This document shows, piece after piece, positions 24,071-32,934 of a stretch of 64,000 nt of DNA. This DNA comes from Chromatiales bacterium (GTDB lineage Bacteria; Pseudomonadota; Gammaproteobacteria; Steroidobacterales; GCA-2729495), in the NCBI GenBank assembly GCA_024234935.1, contig JACKNI010000002.1, forward strand, positions 603,124-667,123, given 5' to 3'. The position numbers and the translations under genes are program-made. Under the pieces are notes generated by a model that saw only the letters and a list, made by a program, of their open reading frames with translations, searched no databases and was not told the DNA's origin. Each line of letters opens with the position of its first letter. Position 1 is the first letter of the stretch.

Positions 24071-26284
24071 ATGATGAGCACGACCAGGGGCATTGAGATG
24101 GCAGGACCAACCGGCAGGCGGCATACCGTCAGTCGCGTCCTTGCCGCATGGATCGGCGCGCTGGCAATCGCGTTGACCGGAGTGTCTGTCGCGCTGGCCC
24201 AGGCTGCGCCGGCAGCAAACCAGCTGAAGGACATCGAGGTCCAGTCGCTGTCAGGCAATCGCCTCGAACTGCGCCTGCTGACATCCGGCGCCGCGTCCGA
24301 GCCACTGGCTTTCACCATCGATAACCCTGCCCGTATCTCTCTCGACCTGCAGAACACGACGCTTGGACTCGACAAGCGTCGCAAGGACGTCAACATCGGT
24401 CCGCTGTCAACGATTCTTGCCGCCGAGGCTGGCGGCAAGACCCGCGTTGTCCTTAATCTCGACAAAATGGTGCCTTACCAGACCCGCGTCGATGGCAACG
24501 CCATCGTGGTGACACTCGGTGCGCCCGAAGCTGCCGCTGCGGGGACTTCGTTCCCCGAGGCCGGCGCTGCACCCGCCACCGTGGTTGCGGTTCCCAAAGC
24601 CGGTCGCAGCGTCAGCGGTGTGGATTTCCGTCGCGGCGACAATGGTGCCGGGCGCGTCGTGATCACGCTGTCGGACCCGGCCACGCCGGTCGACGTCCGC
24701 AAGGAAGGCGATCGGGTGGTGCTTTCGTTCAACGGTGCAACGCTTCCGGCCAACCTGCAGAAGCGTCTTGATGTTACCGACTTCGCAACGCCCGTGAACT
24801 CGATTGAGTCGGCGGGCACTTCCACCGGTACGCGCATCAGCATCGCCGCCAAACTGCCGTTCCAGGAACTCGCCTACCAGTCCGACAGCGTTTTCACCGT
24901 CGAGATCGCGCCGGTAGTCGCTGCAGAAAAGAGCACGAAACCGACGCTCTTCAGTCCGGATCGCGAGTATACGGGCGAGCGGCTCACGCTCTCTTTCCAG
25001 GATATCGAGACCCGGGCCGTCCTGCAGCTGCTGGCTGATGTCAGCGGGCGGAACATCATCGTGTCCGACAGCGTGGCCGGCAATGTCACTCTCCGCCTGC
25101 AGAACGTGCCCTGGGATCAGGCGCTCGACATCGTCCTGGCCACCAAGGGGCTGGACATGCGCGAGAATGGCGGCGTGATCATCGTTGCGCCGGCTGACGA
25201 GATCGCCTCACGGGAGAAGGCCGACCTCGAAGCCCGCAAGGACATACGTGAACTCGAGCCGCTGTTGTCCGAGTTCCTGCAGGTCAACTATGCCAAGGCC
25301 GCCGACCTCGCCGAACTGATGAAGGGCAAGGGTGGCAAGGGTAATGCGTTGCTTTCCGCGCGCGGCAGCGTGGCGATCGACGAACGCACCAACACGCTGC
25401 TCGTGCAGGACGTCAGCGAGAACATCAGGGAGATCCGCCGGCTCGTCAGCACGCTGGATATCCCGGTGCGCCAGGTCCTGATCGAGTCACGCATCGTGAT
25501 CGTGAACGATGATTTCAGTCGCGACCTCGGCATGCGGTGGGGCGTGACCGGCGTCCACGATACCAGCGACGGACTCGTCGCCGTATCCGGTTCTGCCGCC
25601 GGCACGAGCACCATCGTCAATTCCGCACTGACCAACCAGCAGTCCACGGGCTCCAAGTATCCGGTACAGCTGCCTGCGCTGGCAGATCGTTACAACGTGA
25701 ACCTGCCGGTGGCGAATCCGGCCGGCCGTCTCGGCCTCGCCCTGCTCGGCGAAGACTATCTGGTTGATCTGGAGCTCTCCGCATTGCAGGCTGAAGGCCG
25801 CGGCGAGGTGATTTCTTCACCGCGTGTCATTACCGCCAACCAGAAAGAGGCCTCGATCCGCCAGGGTGTCGAGATTCCATACCAGGAGTCATCTTCCAGC
25901 GGTGCTACCACCACGCAGTTCAAGGAGGCGGTCCTCAGCCTTACCGTCACACCGCAAATCACGCCTGATGACCGGATCATTCTGGACCTCAAGGTAACCA
26001 AGGACAGCGTTGGTGCAGTCATATCCAACGAACGCGGCGGCTCGGTGCCGAGCATCGATACCCGTGCCGTCGACACACAGGTGCTGGTCAACAGCGGCCA
26101 GACCGTGGTGCTCGGCGGCGTCTACGAGACGGAAGAAGGCGAGCAGGTCAGCAAGGTGCCGTTCCTCGGTGACATCCCCGGTGTCGGCGTGCTGTTCCGC
26201 TCGACCCGCAAGGTGTCGAACAAGTCCGAACTGCTGATCTTTGTGACACCAAAGATTCTCAAGGAAGGCTCGAACATTTATTGA
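24071..26284 (+). CDS. pilQ: Type IV pilus secretin PilQ
   Basis: PilQ forms the outer-membrane channel through which the pilus passes. The 737 residues hold a signal peptide (through VSVALAQA), two AMIN-type peptidoglycan-binding domains, an STN/N0 domain (LSFQDIETRAVLQLLADVS), N1 (secretin_N, VNYAKAADLAELMKGKG) and the secretin barrel (EVISSPRVITANQKEASI, VDTQVLVNSGQTVVLGG, VPFLGDIPGVGVLFR). The ATG at 24071 has GGGAG six bases upstream, so I prefer it to the GTG at 24008. A hairpin (26298-26318) follows the stop without a T-run, so read-through into the next gene is plausible. Confidence 0.95.
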   Translation: MMSTTRGIEMAGPTGRRHTVSRVLAAWIGALAIALTGVSVALAQAAPAANQLKDIEVQSLSGNRLELRLLTSGAASEPLAFTIDNPARISLDLQNTTLGLDKRRKDVNIGPLSTILAAEAGGKTRVVLNLDKMVPYQTRVDGNAIVVTLGAPEAAAAGTSFPEAGAAPATVVAVPKAGRSVSGVDFRRGDNGAGRVVITLSDPATPVDVRKEGDRVVLSFNGATLPANLQKRLDVTDFATPVNSIESAGTSTGTRISIAAKLPFQELAYQSDSVFTVEIAPVVAAEKSTKPTLFSPDREYTGERLTLSFQDIETRAVLQLLADVSGRNIIVSDSVAGNVTLRLQNVPWDQALDIVLATKGLDMRENGGVIIVAPADEIASREKADLEARKDIRELEPLLSEFLQVNYAKAADLAELMKGKGGKGNALLSARGSVAIDERTNTLLVQDVSENIREIRRLVSTLDIPVRQVLIESRIVIVNDDFSRDLGMRWGVTGVHDTSDGLVAVSGSAAGTSTIVNSALTNQQSTGSKYPVQLPALADRYNVNLPVANPAGRLGLALLGEDYLVDLELSALQAEGRGEVISSPRVITANQKEASIRQGVEIPYQESSSSGATTTQFKEAVLSLTVTPQITPDDRIILDLKVTKDSVGAVISNERGGSVPSIDTRAVDTQVLVNSGQTVVLGGVYETEEGEQVSKVPFLGDIPGVGVLFRSTRKVSNKSELLIFVTPKILKEGSNIY

Positions 26285-26297
26285 ACGGAATCATCCA

Positions 26298-26318
26298 CGG
26301 CGAGGCCAGAGATCGCCG
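26298..26318 (+). other. Small hairpin between pilQ and the Ig-repeat gene
   Basis: CGGCGA and TCGCCG enclose nine bases, 14 bp after the pilQ stop. Without a T-run it is more likely an mRNA 3-prime stabiliser or attenuator than a terminator. Confidence 0.25.
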
Positions 26319-26339
26319 GGTGTGTGAGAGGGAATTGTT

Positions 26340-28262
26340 GTGTTGAAGAAATTGCTTTCTTTGGGTGCGGTGCTGGTATCGGCGGCGCTGGCGTCCTGCG
26401 GCGGCGGTGGTGCGGGCACCATCAGCGGCTCGGGTGGCGGTGCCGCCGCAGCCGCAATCATTACGGTACTGGCGTCGTCGCCACAGTTGCAGTCCGACCA
26501 GGGTGGCGCCAACACGGTTGCGATCACGGCCCAGGTCAAGGATGCGAGCAACGCAGTCCTCGAGGGGGTTACGGTGCAGTTCGGGGCCAGTTCCGGCTCG
26601 CTCGCCGTTACCCAGGCCGTTACGGACGGTTCAGGTATCGCTTACGCGCAGTTGTCCAACGGCACCAATGCCCAGAACCGCGCAATTACGGTTACAGCTA
26701 CGGCAGGCCAGGCGTCGGGTAGCGTCGTCGTCAATGTGGTGGGCACCACAATCACCATTACGGGCCCTGATGCACTTGCTCTGAACGATACAGGTTCCTA
26801 TGTGGCTGTCGCCAAGGACTCCAAAGCTGCCGGTATCCAGGGCGCCGTGCTGACACTCACCTCGGCCAACGGCAATACGATTTCTGCACCGGTAACGACG
26901 ACCAATTCCAGCGGCAATGTGCCGTTCAATGTCACAGCGACGGCTGCCGGAGCTGATACGCTGACTGTCAGTGGCCTGGGTTTGAATGCGACCAAGGTAC
27001 TTACGGTATCGGGCGATGTATTTGCCTTCAGTGCACCAACCGCTGGCGCCGAGGTAAACCTGGGTGCGGTGCAACCGATTACCGTGCGCTGGACCAAGAA
27101 CGGAGTCGCGCAGGTTGGAGCCACCATCAATTTCTCGACTACGCGGGGCACGCTGTCGGCAAGCTCTGCCCTGACCGATGCCTCCGGCGATGCGTCGGTA
27201 ACGATCAGTGCCAGCATCGCGGGCTCGGCGGTATTGACGGCGACCAATCCCGAAGCGACGAGCACGAACCGCTCGTTGGAGTTTGTCGCCACGACCCCCG
27301 CCACCGTCGATCTGCAGGCCTCGCCATTGACAGTCGGTGTCGCGGAGCAGAGCCAACTGACGGCAGTGGTCCGGGATGCAAACAACAACCCGGTCAAGAA
27401 CAAGACCGTACAGTTCGTACTTGAATCGACGGGCGGCTCGCTGTCAGTCGGGCAGGATATTACCGACAGTCAGGGGCATGCCCAGTCTGTCTTTACCGCC
27501 GGCGCTGATGCCAGCGCCGTAAATGGCGTCGTCATTCGTGCCACCGTACAGGGCACTGGCATCACCGACACCGTGGCATTGACTGTCGCCCGGCAGGAAC
27601 TCGCGTTGACCCTGGGAACGGGCAACACGCTGTTTGAGATCGGTACGGCCACCTATGCCAAGGAATGGGTCATCCTGGTGACTGACGTCGACGGTAATGC
27701 GGTTGCCAACAAGGCCGTGCAGGCCAGTATCCGTTCCCGCCAGTACATCAAAGGACAGTTGGGGTGGGCGGACCCGCCCGGAATCTGGACTTACGCGGGC
27801 AATGCGCCGGTCTTCTGTCCGGATGAGGATGCCAACAAGAACGGCATTCTGGACGCCAACCTGGGTGAGGATGTCGGTGGTCTCGGCAATAACAATGGCA
27901 TCCTTGAAGCCGGCAACATTGCGTTGGTTGCCGCCGTTCCGGAAACAGCCTCGCTGAGCGCACCCTGTGCGACGGCCGGGGCTCAGGGTACCGCTGCCAA
28001 TGTCGTGACCAACAGCCAGGGGCGCGCCCGCATCTGCGTGTTCTACCCGCAGAACTACGCTCAGTGGCTTGAGGCTACACTGACGGCAAAAGCGAGCGTC
28101 ACCGGCAGTGAGTTCAGCAAGTCCAGCGTATTTACCCTGCAGGTGCTGGCAGCCGACGTTGCTTCCGAGACCTCTGCACCACCAAACCAGTTCAGTCCCT
28201 TCGGTGTCGATGTGCCAACCGGAACCAATACGGATTGCACGATTCCACCGCCGACACCCTGA
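26340..28262 (+). CDS. Ig-like-repeat outer-membrane lipoprotein between pilQ and aroK
   Basis: A 640-residue exported protein. A GTG start opens the lipoprotein signal MLKKLLSLG...LASC with Cys20, followed by a Gly-rich linker. The rest is a string of bacterial Ig-like (Big_1/invasin-type) modules of about 95 residues. Their repeated phrases are QLQSDQGGANTVAITAQVKD, VTVQFGASSGSLAVTQAVTD, GATINFSTTRGTLSASSALT and KTVQFVLESTGGSLSVGQDI. The C-terminal part differs (AKEWVILVTDVDGNAV, then DEDANKNGILDANLGEDVG, an Asp/Asn-rich possible Ca site). It is not part of the usual pilMNOPQ-aroKB order. A surface adhesive or pilus-accessory role is an inference. Confidence 0.8.
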   Translation: MLKKLLSLGAVLVSAALASCGGGGAGTISGSGGGAAAAAIITVLASSPQLQSDQGGANTVAITAQVKDASNAVLEGVTVQFGASSGSLAVTQAVTDGSGIAYAQLSNGTNAQNRAITVTATAGQASGSVVVNVVGTTITITGPDALALNDTGSYVAVAKDSKAAGIQGAVLTLTSANGNTISAPVTTTNSSGNVPFNVTATAAGADTLTVSGLGLNATKVLTVSGDVFAFSAPTAGAEVNLGAVQPITVRWTKNGVAQVGATINFSTTRGTLSASSALTDASGDASVTISASIAGSAVLTATNPEATSTNRSLEFVATTPATVDLQASPLTVGVAEQSQLTAVVRDANNNPVKNKTVQFVLESTGGSLSVGQDITDSQGHAQSVFTAGADASAVNGVVIRATVQGTGITDTVALTVARQELALTLGTGNTLFEIGTATYAKEWVILVTDVDGNAVANKAVQASIRSRQYIKGQLGWADPPGIWTYAGNAPVFCPDEDANKNGILDANLGEDVGGLGNNNGILEAGNIALVAAVPETASLSAPCATAGAQGTAANVVTNSQGRARICVFYPQNYAQWLEATLTAKASVTGSEFSKSSVFTLQVLAADVASETSAPPNQFSPFGVDVPTGTNTDCTIPPPTP

Positions 28263-28287
28263 GCCGGGCGCGGGTTTTCAGGCTTTT

Positions 28288-28320
28288 GATCAGGCCGGCG
28301 CAAGCCGGCCTGATCTTTTC
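28288..28320 (+). terminator. Strong intrinsic terminator after the Ig-repeat gene
   Basis: GATCAGGCCGGC and GCCGGCCTGATC form a perfect 12-bp stem with a GCAA loop, followed by TTTTCTG. It separates the pil-Ig transcript from aroK, so aroKB should have its own promoter. Confidence 0.85.
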
Positions 28321-28376
28321 TGCCCCGCCTGCGCCTGCCAGTTGACGGCCCTGCGCTGATCGCAAACACTGCTTCA

Positions 28377-28904
28377 ATGCAGCCTGAAACCAGCATCTTT
28401 CTCGTCGGCCCTATGGGCTCCGGCAAGTCGGCCGTCGGCAAGCGGCTGGCGCGCGAGCTGGGCCGCGAATTCATCGACAGCGATCGGCTCATCGAAAAGC
28501 GCAGCGGCGTGGATATTCCCTTTATCTTCGAGCGCGAAGGTGAAGCCGGGTTTCGCGAGCGCGAGTGCCGGGTGATCGATGAAGTGACGCAGCGGCCGGG
28601 TATCGTGCTGGCAACCGGTGGCGGGTCTGCGCAGAATCCGGACAGCAGGGCCAGACTGCACGAGCGTGGCCTGGTCGTTTATCTGCATACCGGTGTCGAC
28701 CAGCAGCTCAAGCGCACCGGCGGTGGTCGGGGCCGCCCGCTGCTGAAAAACGGCAATCCGCGTGAAATCCTCAATCGGCTGATGGCTGTGCGCGAACCGC
28801 AGTTCCGCGAAATCGCACATTTCGTCATCGATACGGATAACCGCAAGGTGGCTTCGGTCGTCCACGAGATTCGCCAGTATCTCGCCGCCCGGTCCCCGGC
28901 TTGA
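28377..28904 (+). CDS. aroK: Shikimate kinase
   Basis: AroK phosphorylates shikimate in aromatic amino acid synthesis. The 175 residues contain the P-loop GPMGSGKSAVGK (about 11-22), the shikimate-binding IDSDRLIEKRSG (Asp pair) and FREREC, and GIVLATGGGS. The lid Arg is in RTGGGRGRPLL. It sits 13 bp before aroB, downstream of a strong terminator. Confidence 0.96.
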   Translation: MQPETSIFLVGPMGSGKSAVGKRLARELGREFIDSDRLIEKRSGVDIPFIFEREGEAGFRERECRVIDEVTQRPGIVLATGGGSAQNPDSRARLHERGLVVYLHTGVDQQLKRTGGGRGRPLLKNGNPREILNRLMAVREPQFREIAHFVIDTDNRKVASVVHEIRQYLAARSPA

Positions 28905-28917
28905 GTACCATGCGCAG

Positions 28918-30012
28918 ATGTCACAGACGATGCTGATTACCCTGTCGGTCGACCTGGGCCTGCGCAGTTACCCTGTTCTGATCGGCAGCGGCTTGCTGTC
29001 GCAGTCGACGATTCTTGAGCCGTACCTGAAGCATCGCGACGTTCTGATCGTGACCAATGACACCGTAGGTCCGATTTACCTTGGTCCGCTGCGCGGCCTC
29101 ATGAGCGGCTGCCGGGTAAACAGTTTCAGCCTGCCTGACGGCGAGCGCCACAAGACCATGGCCACTGTGAACGCGGTACTCGATGCGCTCGTCTCCGGTC
29201 GCTACGGACGGGATGCAGTGGTCGTTGCGCTGGGCGGTGGCGTGGTAGGCGACATCGCCGGATTTGCCGCCGCGATCTATCAGCGCGGTGTCGATTTCCT
29301 GCAGGTGCCGACCACCCTGCTGGCGCAGGTGGACTCGGCCGTGGGTGGCAAGACCGGCGTCAATCACCCGGGCGGCAAGAACCTCATCGGCGCTTTCCAC
29401 CAGCCGCTGTGCGTGCTGGCCGATACCGATACCCTGCAGACCTTGCCCGACCGCGAACTTTCGGCTGGTCTGGCTGAAGTGGTGAAGTACGGACTGATTG
29501 GCGATGCAGCGTTCTTCGACTGGATAGAAGCCCATACCCAGAGCCTCTTGCAACGTGATCCGGCCGCCCTGCGCCACGTGATACGGCGGTCCTGCGAACT
29601 CAAGGCTGAAATCGTCGCGCAGGACGAACTCGAGCATGGTCGCCGCGCGTTGCTCAATCTCGGCCATACCTTCGGTCATGCGATCGAATTGCATGCCGGC
29701 TATGGCGAGTGGCTGCACGGGGAAGCGGTGGCGGCCGGTACCTGCATGGCTGCCGCGTTTGCACAGCGGCTGGGTACCATCGACGCAGCCGCGGTCGAGC
29801 GCATCCGCCGTCTCTACAGCCGGCTGAATCTGCCGGTAGATCCGCCGCCGGTTGATCCGGGGAAATTCCTCGCCGCGATGGGCATGGACAAGAAGGTGAT
29901 CGCCGGACATATCCGCCTGGTTCTGCTCGACCGTATCGGTGCCGGCCGAATTACCGCCGACTACGCGCCACATGAACTCGCCGACTTCCTGCGCGAGCAG
30001 TTTGTGCGGTGA
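28918..30012 (+). CDS. aroB: 3-dehydroquinate synthase
   Basis: Converts DAHP to 3-dehydroquinate using NAD and a divalent metal. The 364 residues contain LPDGERHKTMATV, the NAD motif ALGGGVVGDIAGFAAA, VPTTLLAQVDSAVGGKTGVN and the metal ligands near RRALLNLGHTFGHAIE and EWLHGEAVAAG. It overlaps the next gene in GTGA fashion. Confidence 0.97.
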   Translation: MSQTMLITLSVDLGLRSYPVLIGSGLLSQSTILEPYLKHRDVLIVTNDTVGPIYLGPLRGLMSGCRVNSFSLPDGERHKTMATVNAVLDALVSGRYGRDAVVVALGGGVVGDIAGFAAAIYQRGVDFLQVPTTLLAQVDSAVGGKTGVNHPGGKNLIGAFHQPLCVLADTDTLQTLPDRELSAGLAEVVKYGLIGDAAFFDWIEAHTQSLLQRDPAALRHVIRRSCELKAEIVAQDELEHGRRALLNLGHTFGHAIELHAGYGEWLHGEAVAAGTCMAAAFAQRLGTIDAAAVERIRRLYSRLNLPVDPPPVDPGKFLAAMGMDKKVIAGHIRLVLLDRIGAGRITADYAPHELADFLREQFVR

Positions 30013-31220
30013 AGCAGGCCCGGCCGCGCAACCGCCCGGCGCTTCCGGGCGCCGGACCAGGCAACAGGCTGGCGCCCTTTGCAGCGCGCGCGGAGTCGGG
30101 TCGTGGCCGGCAGCATGCGGAGCCGTCGCACGCATACCGCAGTGAGTTCCAGCGCGATCGCGACCGGGTGATCCATTCCGGCGGCTTCCGCCGTCTGGTC
30201 TACAAGACCCAGGTCTTCATCAATCACGAAGGCGACCTGTACCGTACCCGCCTCACGCACTCGATCGAAGTTGCGCAGATCGCCCGCACGGTCGCCCGTG
30301 CCCTGCATCTGAATGAGGAGCTGATCGAGGCGATCGCGCTGGCCCATGATCTGGGCCACCCGCCCTTCGGTCACGCTGGTGAGGATGCGCTGGATGCGTG
30401 CATGAAACCGTGGGGTGGTTTCGAACACAATCTGCAGTCCCTGCGGGTGGTGGATGAACTCGAAGACCGGTACCTTGCGTTTCCCGGGCTGAATCTGTGC
30501 TTTGAAACCCGCGAAGGGATACTCAAGCACTGTTCAAAACGGAATGCGCGCCGGCTCGGTGCAGTCGGCGAGCGGTTTCTGCTGCGACACCAGCCGGGTC
30601 TGGAAGCACAGGTGGTCAATCTGGCGGACGAAATTGCCTACAACAATCACGATGTGGATGACGGATTGCGCTCCGGGCTGCTGACCGAGGAGGCGCTGTG
30701 CGCGGTGCCCCTGTTCCGGCGTCATTACCTCCCGTTGCTGGAGGCCAATCCGCGGGCATCGCGCCGTGTGCTGATCCACGAAACCATCCGCGGGATGATC
30801 AACGAAGTGGTCAGCGACCTGGTCCGGACGACCGGCAGGAACATCGCCGCCCGGGAGCCGGAATCCATCGAGGATGTGCGTGCCCTGAAGCACCCGCTGG
30901 TGGCGCTGAGCCCGGCAGTGGGTACGGCGCATCTCGGTCTGAAACGCTTTCTGCACCGGCGGCTGTACCGGCATGAGCGTGTGCTTGCGGTGACCTCGCG
31001 CGCGCAGAACATGCTGAAGGAACTGTTCGCCTGTTACATGAACAGCCCCGAAACGATGCCGGCTGAACACGCGACGCGGGCGCATCAGTGGGAAGCCGAG
31101 CGCGGCGAGCCGGGTCGCGCACTCGCGGTGGCCGACTACGTGGCCGGCATGACAGACCGCTACGCCTACGCCGAGTACCGGCGCCTTATTGATGGCAATG
31201 CAGAGACCCAGGGACTGTAG
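30009..31220 (+). CDS. dgt: Deoxyguanosinetriphosphate triphosphohydrolase-like protein
   Basis: An HD-domain dNTPase that removes triphosphate from deoxynucleotides. The 403 residues carry the HD metal site in RLTHSIEVAQIARTVAR, ALAHDLGHPPFGHAGEDALD and the DEIAYNNHDVDDG segment. YRSEFQRDRDRVIHSGGFRRL is the family N-terminal motif after a 40-residue Arg/Pro-rich leader. The size is that of the Dgt-like (type 2) group, shorter than E. coli Dgt. GTG at 30009 overlaps the aroB stop. Confidence 0.93.
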   Translation: MKQARPRNRPALPGAGPGNRLAPFAARAESGRGRQHAEPSHAYRSEFQRDRDRVIHSGGFRRLVYKTQVFINHEGDLYRTRLTHSIEVAQIARTVARALHLNEELIEAIALAHDLGHPPFGHAGEDALDACMKPWGGFEHNLQSLRVVDELEDRYLAFPGLNLCFETREGILKHCSKRNARRLGAVGERFLLRHQPGLEAQVVNLADEIAYNNHDVDDGLRSGLLTEEALCAVPLFRRHYLPLLEANPRASRRVLIHETIRGMINEVVSDLVRTTGRNIAAREPESIEDVRALKHPLVALSPAVGTAHLGLKRFLHRRLYRHERVLAVTSRAQNMLKELFACYMNSPETMPAEHATRAHQWEAERGEPGRALAVADYVAGMTDRYAYAEYRRLIDGNAETQGL

Positions 31221-31226
31221 CGAACC

Positions 31227-32606
31227 ATGAAACCACCGGCTGGAAAGCGCGCGAGACTTACCGAAGGCCCGGTCAGCAAGGCGATCCTGTCGCTGATGCT
31301 GCCGATGATGCTCGGCATGATTGCCATTGTCACCAATAACCTGGCCGGGGCGTTTTTCATCGCGCGGGTCAGTACCGAGCAGCTTGCGGCCATCACCTTT
31401 ACCTTTCCGGTGAGCTTCATCGTCGGTGCGATGGCCATGTCTCTGGGTGTCGGCACCTCCTCGGTGGTGTCCAGGCTGTTCGGTGCCGAAGACCGTGACC
31501 AGATCAAACGTATTACCACGCACGCGATGTTGCTCGGCGTGCTGTGTGGTGCGGTGATCCTTGCCATCGGCCTGCTGACGATCGATCCGGTGTTCCGGCT
31601 GCTCGGTGCGGACGAGAATATCCTGCCGTATATCCATCGCTACATGCGCATCTATTACTGGGGCGGCATCTTTGTCGTGGCACCGATGATCGCCAACTCG
31701 GTGCTGCGCGCTTCCGGGGATGCCAAGCGGCCGGCGATGATCATGTCCACGGCGGCGATACTGAACATCTGCATCGATCCGGTACTCATCTTCGGCCTGT
31801 TCGGTTTCCCGCGCATGGAGATCGAGGGTGCGGCGCTGGGTGGCGTGATAGCAAACATCCTGACCATGTTCGCCTCGATGTTTTTCGTGATGTATCGTGA
31901 GCAGCTGGTGAATATCAGGGCGCTGGACCTGCACCTCATCATGGATTCATGGCGGCGCATCCTGCATGTGGGCCTGCCGTCCTTGACCAGCAGCCTCGTT
32001 TCGCCGGTCACGACGGCTTTTATCACGCATCAGATCGCGACCTTCGGTCAGGAATCGGTCGCCGGCTTTGGTATCGCTTCGCGCATCGAGGGGCTGTCGC
32101 TGATGGCGATGATGGCGCTGTCGGCTGGCATGACGCCGTTTGTCGGCCAGAACTTCGGCGCGCAGCGCCTCGATCGTGTCCGCGAAGGCATCCGCTTCGC
32201 CTACCGCTTCTCGCTGTTTTACGGGCTGGCCATCGGCGCATTCCTGCTGTTGTTCGGCGGATTTGTCGTCGACCTGTTTGGCCTGCAGGGCGCGGCCAGG
32301 GACACGGCATTACTGCAAATGCATGTGGTGCCGATCAGCTATATCGCGCTTGGCTGTGCGATGACCGTAAACGGTTCGCTGAATGCCCTGGGCAAGCCGG
32401 TGGCGGCGATGTGGATTTCGATGTCAAGAACCATTGCAGTCTATGCGCCACTGGCCTGGCTGCTGTCGCAGTTCTTTGGCCTGGTCGGCATCTTCATCGC
32501 GGCGGCTTCCGCCAACGCGATCGCTGGCGGGATCGGTGTGTTCTGGTTAGGCCTGGTCTACCGCGAGGCGGTAGCCGACAAGCCGCTCAGGACTCGTCCT
32601 GCGTAG
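31227..32606 (+). CDS. MATE family efflux transporter
   Basis: A cation-coupled multidrug exporter of the inner membrane. The 459 residues contain twelve hydrophobic segments arranged as two homologous halves, beginning GPVSKAILSLMLPMMLGM. The halves include VGTSSVVSRLFG and GMTPFVGQNFGAQRLDRV, the loop motifs of the DinF/NorM-type family. It starts six bases after dgt, so it may be co-transcribed. Substrate is unknown. Its 3-prime end overlaps the opposing gene at 32587 by 20 bp. Confidence 0.9.
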   Translation: MKPPAGKRARLTEGPVSKAILSLMLPMMLGMIAIVTNNLAGAFFIARVSTEQLAAITFTFPVSFIVGAMAMSLGVGTSSVVSRLFGAEDRDQIKRITTHAMLLGVLCGAVILAIGLLTIDPVFRLLGADENILPYIHRYMRIYYWGGIFVVAPMIANSVLRASGDAKRPAMIMSTAAILNICIDPVLIFGLFGFPRMEIEGAALGGVIANILTMFASMFFVMYREQLVNIRALDLHLIMDSWRRILHVGLPSLTSSLVSPVTTAFITHQIATFGQESVAGFGIASRIEGLSLMAMMALSAGMTPFVGQNFGAQRLDRVREGIRFAYRFSLFYGLAIGAFLLLFGGFVVDLFGLQGAARDTALLQMHVVPISYIALGCAMTVNGSLNALGKPVAAMWISMSRTIAVYAPLAWLLSQFFGLVGIFIAAASANAIAGGIGVFWLGLVYREAVADKPLRTRPA

Positions 32607-32883
32607 CGGACTTCTTCTTGCGCCCCGGGCTCAGGTGTACCCGGCCGGTCTTGCCCCTGCGCCTTTCGTTGAGGCGCTCGATGATTTCCTTGACCGAGCG
32701 CTCGATGCTGGCATGACTGCCCTGCAGGTGGCCAACGATGGTGTTGTGCCCCTGTGTAATGACGTAACGGTGCCAGTTGCTGGTGTCCACACCGGAAGGC
32801 GGTTCGGCCTTGGTGATCGACTGCAGGGCAAAAGGATCAGCGTCCAGCGGCGAAGGCTGGTGAAGGGAGTTCGAAGCGGCCAT
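32587..32883 (-). CDS. Small conserved hypothetical protein
   Basis: A 98-residue soluble protein. The middle part (SNWHRYVITQGHNTIVGHLQ, then ASIERSVKEIIERLNERRRG) resembles a small gammaproteobacterial family with an NTIVG-xxxG signature. The C-terminus is very basic (SPGRKKKSATQDES). No enzyme motif is visible. It overlaps the MATE gene tail-to-tail and is divergent from the J-domain gene. Confidence 0.65.
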   Translation of the reverse strand: MAASNSLHQPSPLDADPFALQSITKAEPPSGVDTSNWHRYVITQGHNTIVGHLQGSHASIERSVKEIIERLNERRRGKTGRVHLSPGRKKKSATQDES

Positions 32884-32934
32884 ACGGCAGGATACGCTAG
32901 ACCGGTCAGTGCTGGCAATTTAACCTATTGAGCC

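Noticed and set aside
30534..31934. 466-codon open frame opposite dgt and the MATE gene
   Set aside because: Runs antisense across two well-supported genes and has His/Gln-rich non-domain sequence.
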